A stretch of DNA of 44,939 nucleotides from Clostridiales bacterium (GTDB lineage Bacteria; Bacillota; Clostridia; Lachnospirales; WQUN01), in the NCBI GenBank assembly GCA_031287685.1, contig JAITSQ010000027.1, forward strand, positions 1 to 44,939, read 5' to 3'. Shown here one piece after another: positions 6,952 to 16,500 of the stretch; the first letter of the stretch is position 1, and each line of letters begins with the position of its first letter. The position numbers and the translations under genes are program-made. Below the pieces are notes generated by a model, which saw nothing but the letters and a program-made list of their open reading frames with translations, ran no database searches and was not told where the DNA came from.

Positions 6952-8102
6952 TCCGCCGCCTCCGCCGCCGATTCAAGCAATTCGCGCGCGATTTCCGCCT
7001 GCTCCGCGCTCATCGCCGCGCCGCTGACTTCAAGGAAAAATTCGCTGAACAAGTCGTAAGGAGAGAGCGCCTCCGCTTGTTCGCGGCCGCCCGCCGTTTC
7101 GGAAATATCGGCGCGGGTCCGCGAATTTTCAAAATCGAGCGCCATTACGTTAGGATAAACGCTTCGCAGCCGGCCCATCGGGTCGGCGAGTTCCCGCTCG
7201 TCGGTAAGTATAACCCGAAGGTAATCCTCTTTGTCCGCAAGCTCCGAAATTTCGCGGCTTGTCAGCTTGTCCAGCTCTCCTTTAATTTCCCTCATATCGT
7301 GAATCGGCGTAAGCGGAAGTTTCGCGAAAGTCAAATCGCCTTTTTTACGCAGTTCGGCAAGAGTCACGGACTTTTCCTGCCGCCGCTCCGACAGCGAGTA
7401 TTTCACGGGCGAGCCGGCGTACCGAAGATTATCCGCCCCGACGGACTGCGCCCCGTGCAGGTGCCCGAGCGCGGCGTAATCAAAACGGCTTATCAGCTCC
7501 GCGCTGACGGCGTCTATTCCGCCGGCGGGGCTTAACTCCGATTCCGAGCGAAGAGGCTGGGCGCGCGCCGGCGTGAAAAATTGGTGAGCTATAAGCACAT
7601 TGCGGGCGGCATAGTCTATATTCGCGCTTTGCAGCGCCGCCGAGAGAGCGTCGTCGTAGCTTTCAACGCCGCGCCCGCCGAAGAAGGCGCGCGCGGAGGA
7701 GGGCTTTATGAACGGCAGCAGCCAAAACCTCACCTCTCCGTATTCATCGGGCAGCGCGACGGACTTCAGCTCGCCGTCAAACGCGCCGCATATGTAAATG
7801 TTCTTATCGGAAAGCAGCCTGCTCGCGTAATTCAAACGCTCCGGCGAGTCGTGGTTGCCGGACACGAGCAGCAGGCTGACGCTCGCTCCGGAAAGCTCCG
7901 TAAGGAAGTCGTCAAACAGGCGCACCGCCTCGACGCCCGGCACGGCGCGGTCGTACACATCTCCCGCGACGACCGCCGCGTCGGGGCGCTCCGCCTCAAT
8001 ATACCCGAGTATCTGCCGGAAAGCGTGCCGCTGTTCCTCAAGCATCGAGAAGCCGTTCACGCTTTTACCGATATGCAGGTCGGACAGATGCAGAAATTTC
8101 AT
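6948..8102 (-). CDS. sbcD: SbcD, nuclease subunit of SbcCD
   Basis: 384 residues, typical for SbcD/Mre11. Metal-binding phosphoesterase motifs are D8-x-H10 (LSDLHIGK), AGDVYDR with D48, SGNHDSPE with N83–H84, an AHQFF histidine and GHLHG. Together these make the two-metal active site that cuts hairpins and removes nucleotides from double-strand ends. It is the first gene of the sbcDC pair. The leader between the likely promoter (8296–8323) and the start contains palindromic element B, the type of DNA structure this enzyme is known to attack when extruded. All motifs are intact. Confidence 0.95.
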   Translation of the reverse strand: MKFLHLSDLHIGKSVNGFSMLEEQRHAFRQILGYIEAERPDAAVVAGDVYDRAVPGVEAVRLFDDFLTELSGASVSLLLVSGNHDSPERLNYASRLLSDKNIYICGAFDGELKSVALPDEYGEVRFWLLPFIKPSSARAFFGGRGVESYDDALSAALQSANIDYAARNVLIAHQFFTPARAQPLRSESELSPAGGIDAVSAELISRFDYAALGHLHGAQSVGADNLRYAGSPVKYSLSERRQEKSVTLAELRKKGDLTFAKLPLTPIHDMREIKGELDKLTSREISELADKEDYLRVILTDERELADPMGRLRSVYPNVMALDFENSRTRADISETAGGREQAEALSPYDLFSEFFLEVSGAAMSAEQAEIARELLESAAEAAE

Positions 8103-8120
8103 TGGCGCCCGCTCGCAATC

Positions 8121-8265
8121 TATAGCAATTTCGTTTGATATAGGCTTGTTTCGAGCCGAAAACGCGTTGAAGCCGGCGTTTTTTGGCGCTGCTGCCCGCT
8201 AAAAAGCCGCCTTCTTGCCGGCGTTTTTCGGCTCGAAACAAGCCAGTCAAACATGGAATTGCTAA
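8121..8265. mobile_element. MITE-like palindromic element B
   Basis: About 145 bases with ends TATAGCAATTTCGTTTGATA and GTCAAACATGGAATTGCTA. The next layer pairs GGCTTGTTTCGAGCCGAAAA with its complement CGGCTCGAAACAAGCC, so the whole element can fold into a long hairpin. The centre (8174–8230, minus strand) carries one GGCTTTTT...AAAACGCCGG module. It lies in the 5' leader of sbcD. Confidence 0.75.
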
Positions 8266-8295
8266 TGTAAAATTAAACCCTGTTTTCCTTCATTA

Positions 8296-8323
8296 ATTTT
8301 AGCATATCTGCGGCAAAAATCAA
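8296..8323 (-). promoter_or_regulatory. Promoter for sbcDC
   Basis: Minus strand TTGATT (8318–8323), 16-base spacer, TGC-TAAAAT (-10 at 8296–8301) with an extended -10. Transcription would cross element B before the sbcD start. Confidence 0.55.
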
Positions 8324-8352
8324 CAGAAATTTCCGCGGACCTCTTGCGCCTC

Positions 8353-8385
8353 AAATTATAACAATTCCGTTTGACATAGGCTTCG
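8353..8385. repeat. Solo end of a MITE-like element (remnant)
   Basis: TATAACAATTCCGTTTGACA closely matches the left ends of elements A, B and C but has no partner end. It abuts the promoter at 8392–8420. Confidence 0.5.
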
Positions 8386-8391
8386 CTTTAC

Positions 8392-8420
8392 TTGACAAAC
8401 CTTTTCCCGCGCGATACACT
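8392..8420 (+). promoter_or_regulatory. Promoter of the ECF/transcobalamin-like operon
   Basis: TTGACA (8392–8397), 17-base spacer, TACACT (8415–8420). It leaves a leader of roughly 65 bases before the start at 8494. That leader is too short for a standard cobalamin riboswitch, so any vitamin control is not explained by what I can see. Confidence 0.65.
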
Positions 8421-8493
8421 TATTCTATAAATTAGGAAAAGGAATCGCTACAGCCCTTCAGCCAAGAACGGGCGCATTAGGAGGCTCGGCTTA

Positions 8494-9489
8494 ATGTTAA
8501 AAAAAATCGCGGCTGTAACGCTTGCCCTGCTTACGCTCTTTACGGCGGCCAGCCCGTCCTTCGCGGCCAGCCCGTCCTTTGCGGCGGGCGCGTCTTCGCT
8601 TGACGACGCTCTTGACAGGGCCGCCGCCTATGTTTACGAGGCGGCGAAGGAGCCGCGAGTCGGCTCCGTCGGCGGGGAGTGGGCCGTCCTAGGGCTCGCG
8701 CGGAGCGGGCGCGGCGCGCCGGCTTCATATTATGAAGCGTACGACAGGGCGGTGGGGGATTACGTCCGTGAGCGGGAGGGTGTTCTGAGCGGCGCGAAAT
8801 ATACGGAATATTCCCGCGTTATTCTCGGCCTTACGGCGGCTGGGCGCGACCCCAGGAACGCGGCTGGGCGCGACCTGACCGCCGCCCTCGGGGATTTTGA
8901 CAAAACCGTCAAACAGGGCATAAACGGACCCGTCTGGGCGCTTATCGCGCTTGACTGCGCGGACTACCCTATTCCTAAAAACGAAAACGCGAAAACCCAA
9001 GCCACGCGGGATATGTATATTGACGAAATCCTCCGGCGGCAGCTGCCGGACGGCGGGTGGAGCCTTACCGGAAAAAGCTCCTCCAGCCCGGACATAACGG
9101 CGATGGCGCTTCAAGCGCTGGCCAAATATCAGGATAAAAAGAAAGTAAGGGCCGCCGCGGACAAAGCCGTGCTCCGCCTTTCAAAAGCGCAGGGCGCGGA
9201 CGGCGGCTACTCAAGCCCCGAGGAAGCGGCGCAGGCCGTCGTCGCGCTGTGTGAGCTTGAAATCAGCCTGGAGGACCCGCGTTTCGTCAAAAACGGCAAA
9301 ACGCTTCTGGACAACCTCTTGACCTATCAGAACGCCGACGGCAGCTTTAGTCATTCGCGCGGAGGCTCCGGCAAAAACCAAATGACGACGGAACAGGCTC
9401 TCTGCGCCTTGACCGCCGCGAAGCGCGCCGCCGGCGGGCAAAGCGGCCTGTATCGTATGGGCGCGGCGGCGGAAGGAGAAAACAAATGA
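8494..9489 (+). CDS. Secreted alpha-alpha-toroid protein (prenyltransferase/squalene-cyclase-like repeats)
   Basis: 331 residues with a Sec signal peptide at 1–31. Its end has a small in-frame duplication (SPSFAA twice). The mature part is helical with repeated motifs QLPDGGWS, AQGADGGYSS and QNADGSFS, each followed by a helix with A-L-x-A-L. This is the pattern of alpha6/alpha6 barrel folds related to terpene cyclases and to the alpha domain of intrinsic factor/transcobalamin. No catalytic DxDD motif of a true cyclase is seen, so a binding role is more likely. It overlaps the DUF4430 gene by 4 bases (ATGA). The inferred role is extracellular capture of a corrinoid or other ligand for the downstream ECF transporter. 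AGGAGG stands 10 bases before the ATG. Confidence 0.8.
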   Translation: MLKKIAAVTLALLTLFTAASPSFAASPSFAAGASSLDDALDRAAAYVYEAAKEPRVGSVGGEWAVLGLARSGRGAPASYYEAYDRAVGDYVREREGVLSGAKYTEYSRVILGLTAAGRDPRNAAGRDLTAALGDFDKTVKQGINGPVWALIALDCADYPIPKNENAKTQATRDMYIDEILRRQLPDGGWSLTGKSSSSPDITAMALQALAKYQDKKKVRAAADKAVLRLSKAQGADGGYSSPEEAAQAVVALCELEISLEDPRFVKNGKTLLDNLLTYQNADGSFSHSRGGSGKNQMTTEQALCALTAAKRAAGGQSGLYRMGAAAEGENK

Positions 9490-10085
9490 AAAAACGCGGA
9501 AAAATTACGACGGCGCTCCTTCTTCTGCTCCTGCTGACCGCCGCTTGGTTCGCGGGCGGCGGCGCGAAAAACCCGGATAAGCAAGCCCAAGCCCAAGTTC
9601 AATATCCCGCCGAGCCCGCGCCGGAGGGGGCGCCTCCCGCGAACCCGCGAGAGGGCGGACCCGGCCATAGCTGCACCCTTTCGGTCGAATGCTCCTCGAT
9701 TCTTTATAATATTGAAAGCTTAGACCCGGAAAAAGCGGAGCTTGTGCCGGAGGACGGCGTTATTTTCCCGCCGACGGAAGTTGCTTTTTACGAGGGCGAG
9801 TCTGTTTTTGACGCGCTCCGGCGGGAGCTGCGGCGGAATAAAATACATCTGGAGTTTGTGGACGCCCCCTTTTATGACTCCGCGTATATTGAGGGGATCG
9901 GCAATATTTACGAGTTTGACTGCGGCGAGCTGTCGGGCTGGCTGTACCGGGTCAACGGCTCCTTCCAGGATTACGGCTGTTCGCGCCGCAAGCTCGAAGA
10001 CGGCGACCGCGTGGAGTTTGTCTACACCTGCGACCTTGGGCGGGACGTCGGGGCGGATGAGGAGGGGGCTTTGAGAAGCCGGTGA
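9486..10085 (+). CDS. Membrane-anchored DUF4430 protein (transcobalamin beta-domain-like)
   Basis: 199 residues. Residues 1–25 are a basic start plus a hydrophobic segment (TTALLLLLLLTAAWF) that anchors the protein outside the membrane, followed by a Pro/Ala/Gln linker to about 55. The rest is DUF4430-like: an F-YEGESVFDAL strand and helix, a GIGNIYEFDCGELSGWLYRVNG core and an L-DGDRVEFVYTCD end. In human intrinsic factor and transcobalamin this fold is the C-terminal beta domain that closes over vitamin B12. Here it is a separate gene coupled by ATGA overlap to the alpha-barrel gene. The substrate is inferred, not shown. The last codons (EEGALRSR) match the coding sense of the GGAGGGGGCTTTGAG repeat flank, which may be a remnant of an inserted palindrome. 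Confidence 0.8.
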   Translation: MKKRGKITTALLLLLLLTAAWFAGGGAKNPDKQAQAQVQYPAEPAPEGAPPANPREGGPGHSCTLSVECSSILYNIESLDPEKAELVPEDGVIFPPTEVAFYEGESVFDALRRELRRNKIHLEFVDAPFYDSAYIEGIGNIYEFDCGELSGWLYRVNGSFQDYGCSRRKLEDGDRVEFVYTCDLGRDVGADEEGALRSR

Positions 10086-10960
10086 GGGACGCTTTTTCGG
10101 AATATCACCCCCTTGTGAATTTTGCCTTTTTCGCCCTCGTCCTGGCGTTCACTATGATTTTCAGCCACCCCGCGTGCCTCGCGGTTTCGCTTGTGTGCTC
10201 GCTTATGTTTCGGGTTTACCTGAACAGGGGAAAGGCCGCGCGGTTCGGGCTGGCTTTCCTGCTGCCCGCGCTGCTCGCGGCGGCGCTTATAAACCCCGCG
10301 TTCAATCACGAGGGCGGCACGATTCTGGCGTACCTGCCCGGCGGCAACCCGCTCACGCTTGAATCCGCGCTGTACGGGGCCGCCTCCGCCGTTACGCTGA
10401 TAAGCGTGATAAACTGGTTCTCCTGTTTCAACGTCGTTATGACGAGCGACAAGTTTATTTACCTGTCCGGGCGCGCGCTCCCCGCGGCGTCGCTTATTTT
10501 GTCGATGTCCCTGCGGCTTGTCCCGAGGTTTAAGGCGCAGATAAAAGAGATTGAAAACGCGCGCAAGTGTATCGGGCGCGGCGCGGGAAGCGGAACCCCG
10601 CTTCAGCGGGCGCGCGGCGGTATGCTTATATTGTCCGTTATGGTCTCGTGGGCGCTGGAAAACTCAATAGAAACCGCCGACAGTATGAAAAGCCGGGGAT
10701 ACGGCCTGCCGGGGCGCACGGCGTTTTCAATTTACCGCTTCGGCCGGCGGGACCGGGCGGCGCTGTGCTTCCTCGCCGCCTGCGCCGCGTATATTATAGC
10801 CGGAGCGGCGACGGGCGGGCTGTATTTCCGATATTTCCCCACGCTTAAAGGAAATTTGACGGTTAGCGTCTGCTTGGTTTATTTTGCGCTGTGCGCGTCT
10901 CCGGTCGCGATAAATTTGCTGGAGGACATAAAATGGAAAGCTATCGAATCGAAAACCTGA
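10082..10960 (+). CDS. ecfT: ECF transporter T component (CbiQ family)
   Basis: 292 residues from a GTG at 10082 that overlaps the DUF4430 stop. It has about five to six membrane helices (for example FAFFALVLAFTMIF and FLLPALLAAALI). The cytoplasmic coupling region has the paired Ala-Arg-Gly-type motifs of CbiQ/EcfT: ENARKCIGRGAG and DSMKSRGYGLPGRT. It links the ATPases to the substrate-binding S component in the membrane. A GGAGGGGG lies about 13 bases upstream, so translation is probably mainly coupled to the preceding gene. The next gene overlaps its 3' end by 28 bases. Confidence 0.88.
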   Translation: MRDAFSEYHPLVNFAFFALVLAFTMIFSHPACLAVSLVCSLMFRVYLNRGKAARFGLAFLLPALLAAALINPAFNHEGGTILAYLPGGNPLTLESALYGAASAVTLISVINWFSCFNVVMTSDKFIYLSGRALPAASLILSMSLRLVPRFKAQIKEIENARKCIGRGAGSGTPLQRARGGMLILSVMVSWALENSIETADSMKSRGYGLPGRTAFSIYRFGRRDRAALCFLAACAAYIIAGAATGGLYFRYFPTLKGNLTVSVCLVYFALCASPVAINLLEDIKWKAIESKT

Positions 10961-13404
10961 CTTTTTCTTATCCCAAGCCCAAGCCCGCGCCTAAGCCCGC
11001 GCTGAAAAACATAAACCTGACCATATCCGCCGGGGAGTTTATAGCGCTCTGCGGGCCGTCCGGCTGCGGCAAGACCACTCTTCTGCGGCAGCTGGCGCCC
11101 GCCGTCGCGCCCTTCGGCGAAAGAAACGGGCGGATTTATTTTGAGGGCCGGCCGCTTTCGGAGCTGACCCGCCGGGAACAGAGCGAAAAAATCGGGTTCG
11201 TGGCCCAAAACCCCGAGAATCAGCTCGTCACGGATAAAGTGTGGCACGAGCTGGCTTTCGCCCTTGAAAGCTTGGGCCTGCCCACGCCTGAAATCCGCCT
11301 GCGCGCTGCGGAAACGGCCGCGTTTTTCGGCATTCAGAACTGGTTTTACAGAGACGTGAGCGAGCTGTCCGGTGGACAGAAACAGCTTCTGAACCTTGCC
11401 GCCGCGATGGTCGCGCAGCCCTCCGTCCTGATTCTCGACGAGCCGGCCAGCCAGCTTGACCCGATTGCCGCGGCTGATTTTCTGACGGCGGTCGGCCGCG
11501 TCAACCGGGAGCTTGGCGTGACGGTGCTTATGACCGAGCACAGGTTAGAGGAGGTGTTTCCGCTGGCCTCGCGCGCGGTTTATATGGACGGAGGCGAAAT
11601 ATTTTGCGCCGGCGCGCCGTCGGAGGTGGGCGCGGCCCTGCGCGGCGCGGGCGGCGCGAGATTTATGGCTATGCCGACGCCTATGCGGGTCTGCGCCGCC
11701 GTCCCGAACGGGCTTGACTGCCCCGTGACCATACGAGAGGGCAGAGACTGGCTCGCGAAAATGATAACCGAGCGCGGCGCGAAGCCTTTGCCGCCCGTCA
11801 AAACGCCAGAGTCCCCCCCCGTTCGGAAAGCCCCCCCCGCCGTCCTCCTCGACGAAGTATGGTTCCGCTATGAAAAGGGGCTGCCCGACGCGGTGAAGGG
11901 GCTGAGCCTGCGGGTAAACGCCGGGGATTTTCTCTGCGTCCTGGGCGGCAACGGCACGGGGAAATCCACCGCGCTGTCGCTGATTTGCGGAGTAAATAAG
12001 CCGTACCGCGGAAAAGTCAGGATCTTCGGCCGGGAGTTAAAAGATTATACGGACGGCGAGCTGTTCGGCGGGATACTTGGCGTACTGCCGCAGAACCCTC
12101 AGGCGCTGTTCGCGCAAAAGACGGTTCGCGCCGATTTGCTTGAAGCCCTGTCCGGGCGCGGCCTGGACGGGGACGAAAAAGACGGGCGCGTACGCGAAAC
12201 GGCGCGGCTTTGCCGGCTCGAGGAGCTGCTTGAAGCCCACCCCGGCGACCTTTCGGGAGGGGAGCGGCAGCGGGCGGCCCTCGCGAAAATATTGCTCCCG
12301 CGGCCGCGCGCGCTTCTTCTGGACGAGCCGACGAAAGGGCTTGACGCTGAGTTTAAGCTGATTTTCGCGGGAATCCTGCGGCGGCTGAACGAGCGGGGCG
12401 CGGCTGTGGTTATGGTGAGCCACGACATAGAGTTTTGCGCGGAACACGGGGGGGTCTGCGCTTTTTTCTTCGACGGCGGCATCCTGAGCGCCGGAACGCC
12501 TCGGGAATTTTTCAGCGGCAAGAGCTTTTACACCACGGCGGCCAGCCGTATGGCGCGGGGGCTGATTGACGGCGCGGCGACCGCCGGAGACATAATTGCC
12601 GCGCTGGGCGGGCCCGCCCAAAACGAATCGGGCGGCGGCGGTTATGAAACCTCCCCGCAGGCGCCTCCGGAGGCCCCTCAAGCGCCCTTCCGCCCGCCGG
12701 GCGGAAAGCGGAGGCCGCCAAGGCGCGCCCTGGCCTCCGCGTTTATGACGCTGCTGGCCGTGCCGCTGACAATCTGCGCCGGCGTGTATTTTTTGGGGGA
12801 CCGAAAGCATTATTTTATAAGCGTACTGATTCTTCTGGAAGCGATGCTGTCGTTCGCGCTGATTTTCGAGGGGCGCGGGCCGCGCGCGCGGGAGCTTGTG
12901 ATTATCTCCGCGCTTTGCGCCATAGGGACGGCGGGGCGGGCGGCGTTTTTTATGGTCCCGCAGTTTAAGCCTGCGGCGGCGCTCGTGATTGTCTCCGGGG
13001 CGGCGTTCGGCGGCGAAACGGGCTTCCTGGTGGGCGCGGCGACGGCCTTCGCGTCAAATATGTTTTTCGGGCAAGGTCCATGGACGGTCTGGCAAATGTT
13101 CGCTTTCGGGCTTGTCGGGTTTTTGGCGGGCGCGCTTTTTCAAAAAGGGCTTTTGCGCCGAGGGCGCGCCTCCCTGTGCGTGTTCGGCGCGGCGGCGGCC
13201 TTTTTCGTCTACGGCGGGGTTATGAATTTTTCGCAGGCGCTTATGTATTACGGGAAGCCCTCGCTGCCCGCCTTCGCCGCCGAATGCCTGCGGGGCGCGC
13301 CGTTTGACTTGATTCACGCGGCCGCCACCGCGCTGTTCTTATGGGCGGCGGCGGAGCCAATGCTCGAAAAGCTGGAGCGGGTCAGGCTTAAGTACGGGTT
13401 ATAG
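10933..13404 (+). CDS. ECF transporter ATPase–ATPase–S-component fusion
   Basis: 823 residues. ATPase 1 spans about 1–240: Walker A GPSGCGKTT 41–49, signature SGGQ 146–149, Walker B LILDE 166–170. ATPase 2 spans about 303–560: Walker A GGNGTGKST 338–346, SGGER 441–445, LLLDE 461–465. After a Pro/Gly-rich linker, residues about 600–823 are an integral-membrane S-component-like domain (RELVIISALCAIGTAGRAAF, then GAAFGGETGFLVG and WQMFAFGLVGFLAG). ECF A, A' and S parts are normally separate proteins, and here all three are in one chain with the T component next door. Start: GGAGG lies 7 bases before the ATG at 10933, so an in-frame ATG at 10891 is rejected. The stop codon lies inside element C. 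Substrate is likely a cobalamin-type compound, by neighbours only. Confidence 0.88.
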   Translation: MESYRIENLTFSYPKPKPAPKPALKNINLTISAGEFIALCGPSGCGKTTLLRQLAPAVAPFGERNGRIYFEGRPLSELTRREQSEKIGFVAQNPENQLVTDKVWHELAFALESLGLPTPEIRLRAAETAAFFGIQNWFYRDVSELSGGQKQLLNLAAAMVAQPSVLILDEPASQLDPIAAADFLTAVGRVNRELGVTVLMTEHRLEEVFPLASRAVYMDGGEIFCAGAPSEVGAALRGAGGARFMAMPTPMRVCAAVPNGLDCPVTIREGRDWLAKMITERGAKPLPPVKTPESPPVRKAPPAVLLDEVWFRYEKGLPDAVKGLSLRVNAGDFLCVLGGNGTGKSTALSLICGVNKPYRGKVRIFGRELKDYTDGELFGGILGVLPQNPQALFAQKTVRADLLEALSGRGLDGDEKDGRVRETARLCRLEELLEAHPGDLSGGERQRAALAKILLPRPRALLLDEPTKGLDAEFKLIFAGILRRLNERGAAVVMVSHDIEFCAEHGGVCAFFFDGGILSAGTPREFFSGKSFYTTAASRMARGLIDGAATAGDIIAALGGPAQNESGGGGYETSPQAPPEAPQAPFRPPGGKRRPPRRALASAFMTLLAVPLTICAGVYFLGDRKHYFISVLILLEAMLSFALIFEGRGPRARELVIISALCAIGTAGRAAFFMVPQFKPAAALVIVSGAAFGGETGFLVGAATAFASNMFFGQGPWTVWQMFAFGLVGFLAGALFQKGLLRRGRASLCVFGAAAAFFVYGGVMNFSQALMYYGKPSLPAFAAECLRGAPFDLIHAAATALFLWAAAEPMLEKLERVRLKYGL

Positions 13405-13547
13405 CGATTCCGTTTGAAAACGGCTCAACGTTCAGCGTTTTTTCGCGCCTCCCCGCGTTTGCGCGAAGCGAAAACGCCGTTGCAAACCGCTTTGCGGCCG
13501 CGCGAAAAAGCCGCCGGTTTCACCGGTTCAAACGGGAATTGCTATAA
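13399..13547. mobile_element. MITE-like palindromic element C
   Basis: Bounded by TTATAGCGATTCCGTTTGAA and TTCAAACGGGAATTGCTATA, which are near-perfect inverted copies. The interior contains further nested inverted segments (CGCGAAAAAGCCG and complements). The left end supplies the TAG stop of the ECF fusion gene, so its insertion may have set that gene's 3' end. Confidence 0.75.
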
Positions 13548-13552
13548 TTGAA

Positions 13553-13585
13553 GAAAAAGCGGCCCGGATACCGTATCCGGGCCGT
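13553..13585 (-). terminator. Terminator of the prepilin operon
   Basis: Stem CGGCCCGGATAC / GTATCCGGGCCG with almost no loop. On the minus strand it is followed by CTTTTTCTTC. It lies about 15 bases after the stop of the 1024-residue pilus protein. Confidence 0.75.
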
Positions 13586-13599
13586 TCTTCGTCTTTATC

Positions 13600-16500
13600 T
13601 CAGCGAATCCACTGGCTTTCAATAATGGGCAGATTCGTGGCGGTGTTGTCCGGCCGCAGCGGGTCTACCTCTACGCGGATATAATCCGGGTAAAAATACT
13701 TCACGGCATTGTACTGACAAACGCGCGCCGCTACTTTTCGGTTCGCCTCCTCCATCGAGGACTGCATCTCAGTTAAGGTGCCGATTTTAGCGGACAAGCC
13801 GCCGCCGTACATATGAAACTCCGGCTGGCTGGCCGAGCTTTTATCGTAGGAGGAGCGGGTCGTCGGGTCGTCGCTCAGCCAATGCAGCAGCGTCGTCCAG
13901 CCCGTCAAATCGTTTCCTTGGCCCTCGCTCCAGTTCGGGTTGGGCTGGCGCACCCAGCGCCAAACGTATCTGTGCCCGGTGGCGTCCGTCGCGTACACGT
14001 CCGGCAGATTCGGCGTAAGGTTTGTGCGCGGGTCGTCGTTGGGGGCGAAGGCATTCAACCCGGGCGTGCCGGAGACGATCGTCGCGGGGGCCGCGCCTTC
14101 GGAGCCGTCCGCCTTGTCGGGAACCCACTGATAATAATACCCCTCGTCGCAAATGCCCCATTTGAACCATTCCCAGTGCCCCTTGCTTCCGGTGAGAGCG
14201 CCTGTAGCGCCCGGAAGGGCCGTGGTGTGATATTGGTCCTCAGGGTGGCGTATTGGTATGGACGGCTTGATGTCGGCGTTGGGGCGCTTGCCGTAACCGG
14301 CGGCCTCCTGCCAAATGCAGCCCCTGCAGACCGCGCACTGGCCGCCGCAGTCCGGGCAGCCGGGGCCGCAGCCCTTGGTCAGAATCCTTGCGTCCTCCTC
14401 AATCGGGCGCGGAATGTAAAACAGCGTCATGGCGTTGGCGTAAAAATTCTTGGCGTAAATCGTGCCGTACCAGGGCTTCGCTTCTCTCGCGAACCTCTCC
14501 TGCACCTCGTCGTGCGGGTTTCCCGGCGTTTTATAAAGGTCGGGAGACTCGAAAGTCCCCTCGGGGAGGTACAGGTGGAGCGGGCAGTCTTTTTGGAGCG
14601 CTATGCCCGTATTAGTCGTTATCATATCAAGGGCAAAGGGCATCTCCGCCGATTTCTGCTCAATCCACAGCGACACGTGAGACGTACCGATGTTGGGAGC
14701 GGAACCAGATTGGTTCACAAACGCCGCGCTTCCGGAGACTTTAATGCCGCTCTCCCTTCCGCCGGTGGCGCTGCCGCTATAGCCGCCGACGGCCTTGCCG
14801 TCGTTCCCTATTACGATAGCGATATTACGGTTTTTAGTATAAATCGGCTGGTTGAACCCAAACTGGATTTTGAACGCGGAGTCCGTGCCGGAGGTCGGGT
14901 AAAAATGAAACGTCTGGGCGGCCAGCTCCGCCGGCGTGGCGGCTGGGTGGGCGGCGAGGTAAATCGCCTCCGCCACGGGCTTCATCTCCGCTTCGTCCAC
15001 ATAAAAGCGCACGCCGTTATAGCCCGCGTCGATAGCCTTGTTCACAATATCGTCAAAATCAAGCTCGAGGGTCCTTCCGCCCATGGCGTTGTAAGTATAG
15101 TTCTGGGTCTTGTAAAAATACTTGGCTAAGTTAACGGAGGCGGAGCCGCCGCGCCCGGGCTTTATCTCCCAGCCTGTTTTGGCGGAATCGTAAAGCAGTT
15201 CTTCGTTTTTATATTCAATATTATCGCTCGACAGCAAGCCGTAGGTCGACGAGCCGTTGACCCAGAAGCCCGGTATGCACGGGTCGATGTGATATTTTCC
15301 GTCGCTTTTGCCGACCGCGAGGATATACTCCGGGTGGTTTTCAAGCACGGCTTTCAGCGGCTCGTATTCCCGATAGAATTTATCGTTGCGGTTCCACTTC
15401 GCGGCTATATCCCGACGCGCGCCCTTAAAGCCGGACGCGGTCGTGCCGTTGGGGTATTTGCCGCTCATGGGGTAGTCGAGCGTGCCGGAAAGGAAATACG
15501 CGAAGGCCTTGGTAATAGTGCGCTTCGCGGCGGCCCTGTCCGCGTTGTCGGCTGGCCAGGAGGTCCTGTAGCTGTCAAGGTTGGCCTGCGTGTAACTCGT
15601 GCCCGTGCCCTCATACGCGTAATAAGCGACGTTGGCGGGAATTTGGCCGGCGCTGTTGTTCCAAAGGGCGCCGTCGCTGTACGCGGCGCTGCCGTCAAAG
15701 AGCTTATCAAGCGCGTCCAGGCTGAATTTAGAATCGGCTGAAGCCGAGTTGGTCAGAGCGCTGCGCCCGGACACAAGGTCCGCTTTGTTCTTTGTGTTTA
15801 ACATGTCTTTCGGGTCAAACGCGGCCCGCGTGGCCACAATCGGGGCCACGCCCACGATTTCGCCCTGGCTGTGGCCGCCGGCGTTATAGCCGGGGTCCAT
15901 CAAATCCGTGGTTACCTCAAAACGCTTGGGGAAAGTCTGCCCGTCCTTCGTTTTGCCGTCGTCATACTCCCCGGCGTACCCAACGTACCAGGTTTTGCCA
16001 AGGTCGGCGGCGGGCTTGGAGTCGTCTCCCGCTTTGGTGCCCGTGGCGGCGTGGCCGCCCTTTTCAATAATAAGCGCGCCCGGATCCGTGTGAACGTCTA
16101 CGCCCTGCTTAACCGTAAACTTGGCGGATTTCCGGACTTTGCCCTGGTTTTTCTTCTCCGTTCCGCTGACCGTGTCCTTAAGATCCGTGTTGGCTTCTAT
16201 CGTCAGGTAGTAGTCTATGGTTCTTTGCCCGACGTCCTCAAAGGTCTGCGTTTTAACGGCGACGGTAAGGTTGCTCGTGGCAATCTCCCCGTCGTCGTTT
16301 TGCGGGAAAGTCATGGTGTGCTTGTATTTGTCCGTTCCGTCTACAGGCGGGCCGGGCTCATAAGGGCCGCTCGCGTCAAAATAAGAGTTGCCCGTGAAGA
16401 ACGCGCTGTTCGCGCCCAGAACCGCGCCCGTGTCGTCCCGTTTGGTCATAGCCTCCTGCATTGACTCCAGGTACATGTCAATGGCGTTCCGGCTGTAGTA

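Noticed and set aside
8421..8493. Possible cobalamin riboswitch before the ECF operon (fragments such as GCTACAGCCC and AGCCAAGA)
   Set aside because: The leader is only about 70 bases, and the conserved core and its pairing arms cannot all be placed. It is too short for any standard cobalamin class.
10891..10932. Upstream ATG of the ECF fusion gene
   Set aside because: It lies deep in the T-component gene, has no ribosome site and adds no conserved residues. GGAGG decides for 10933.
13813..15129. 438-codon plus-strand frame opposite the pilus-associated gene
   Set aside because: Arg/Val/Gly-rich shadow with no recognisable motif or ribosome site. The minus-strand gene fits the operon and the pilin anchor.
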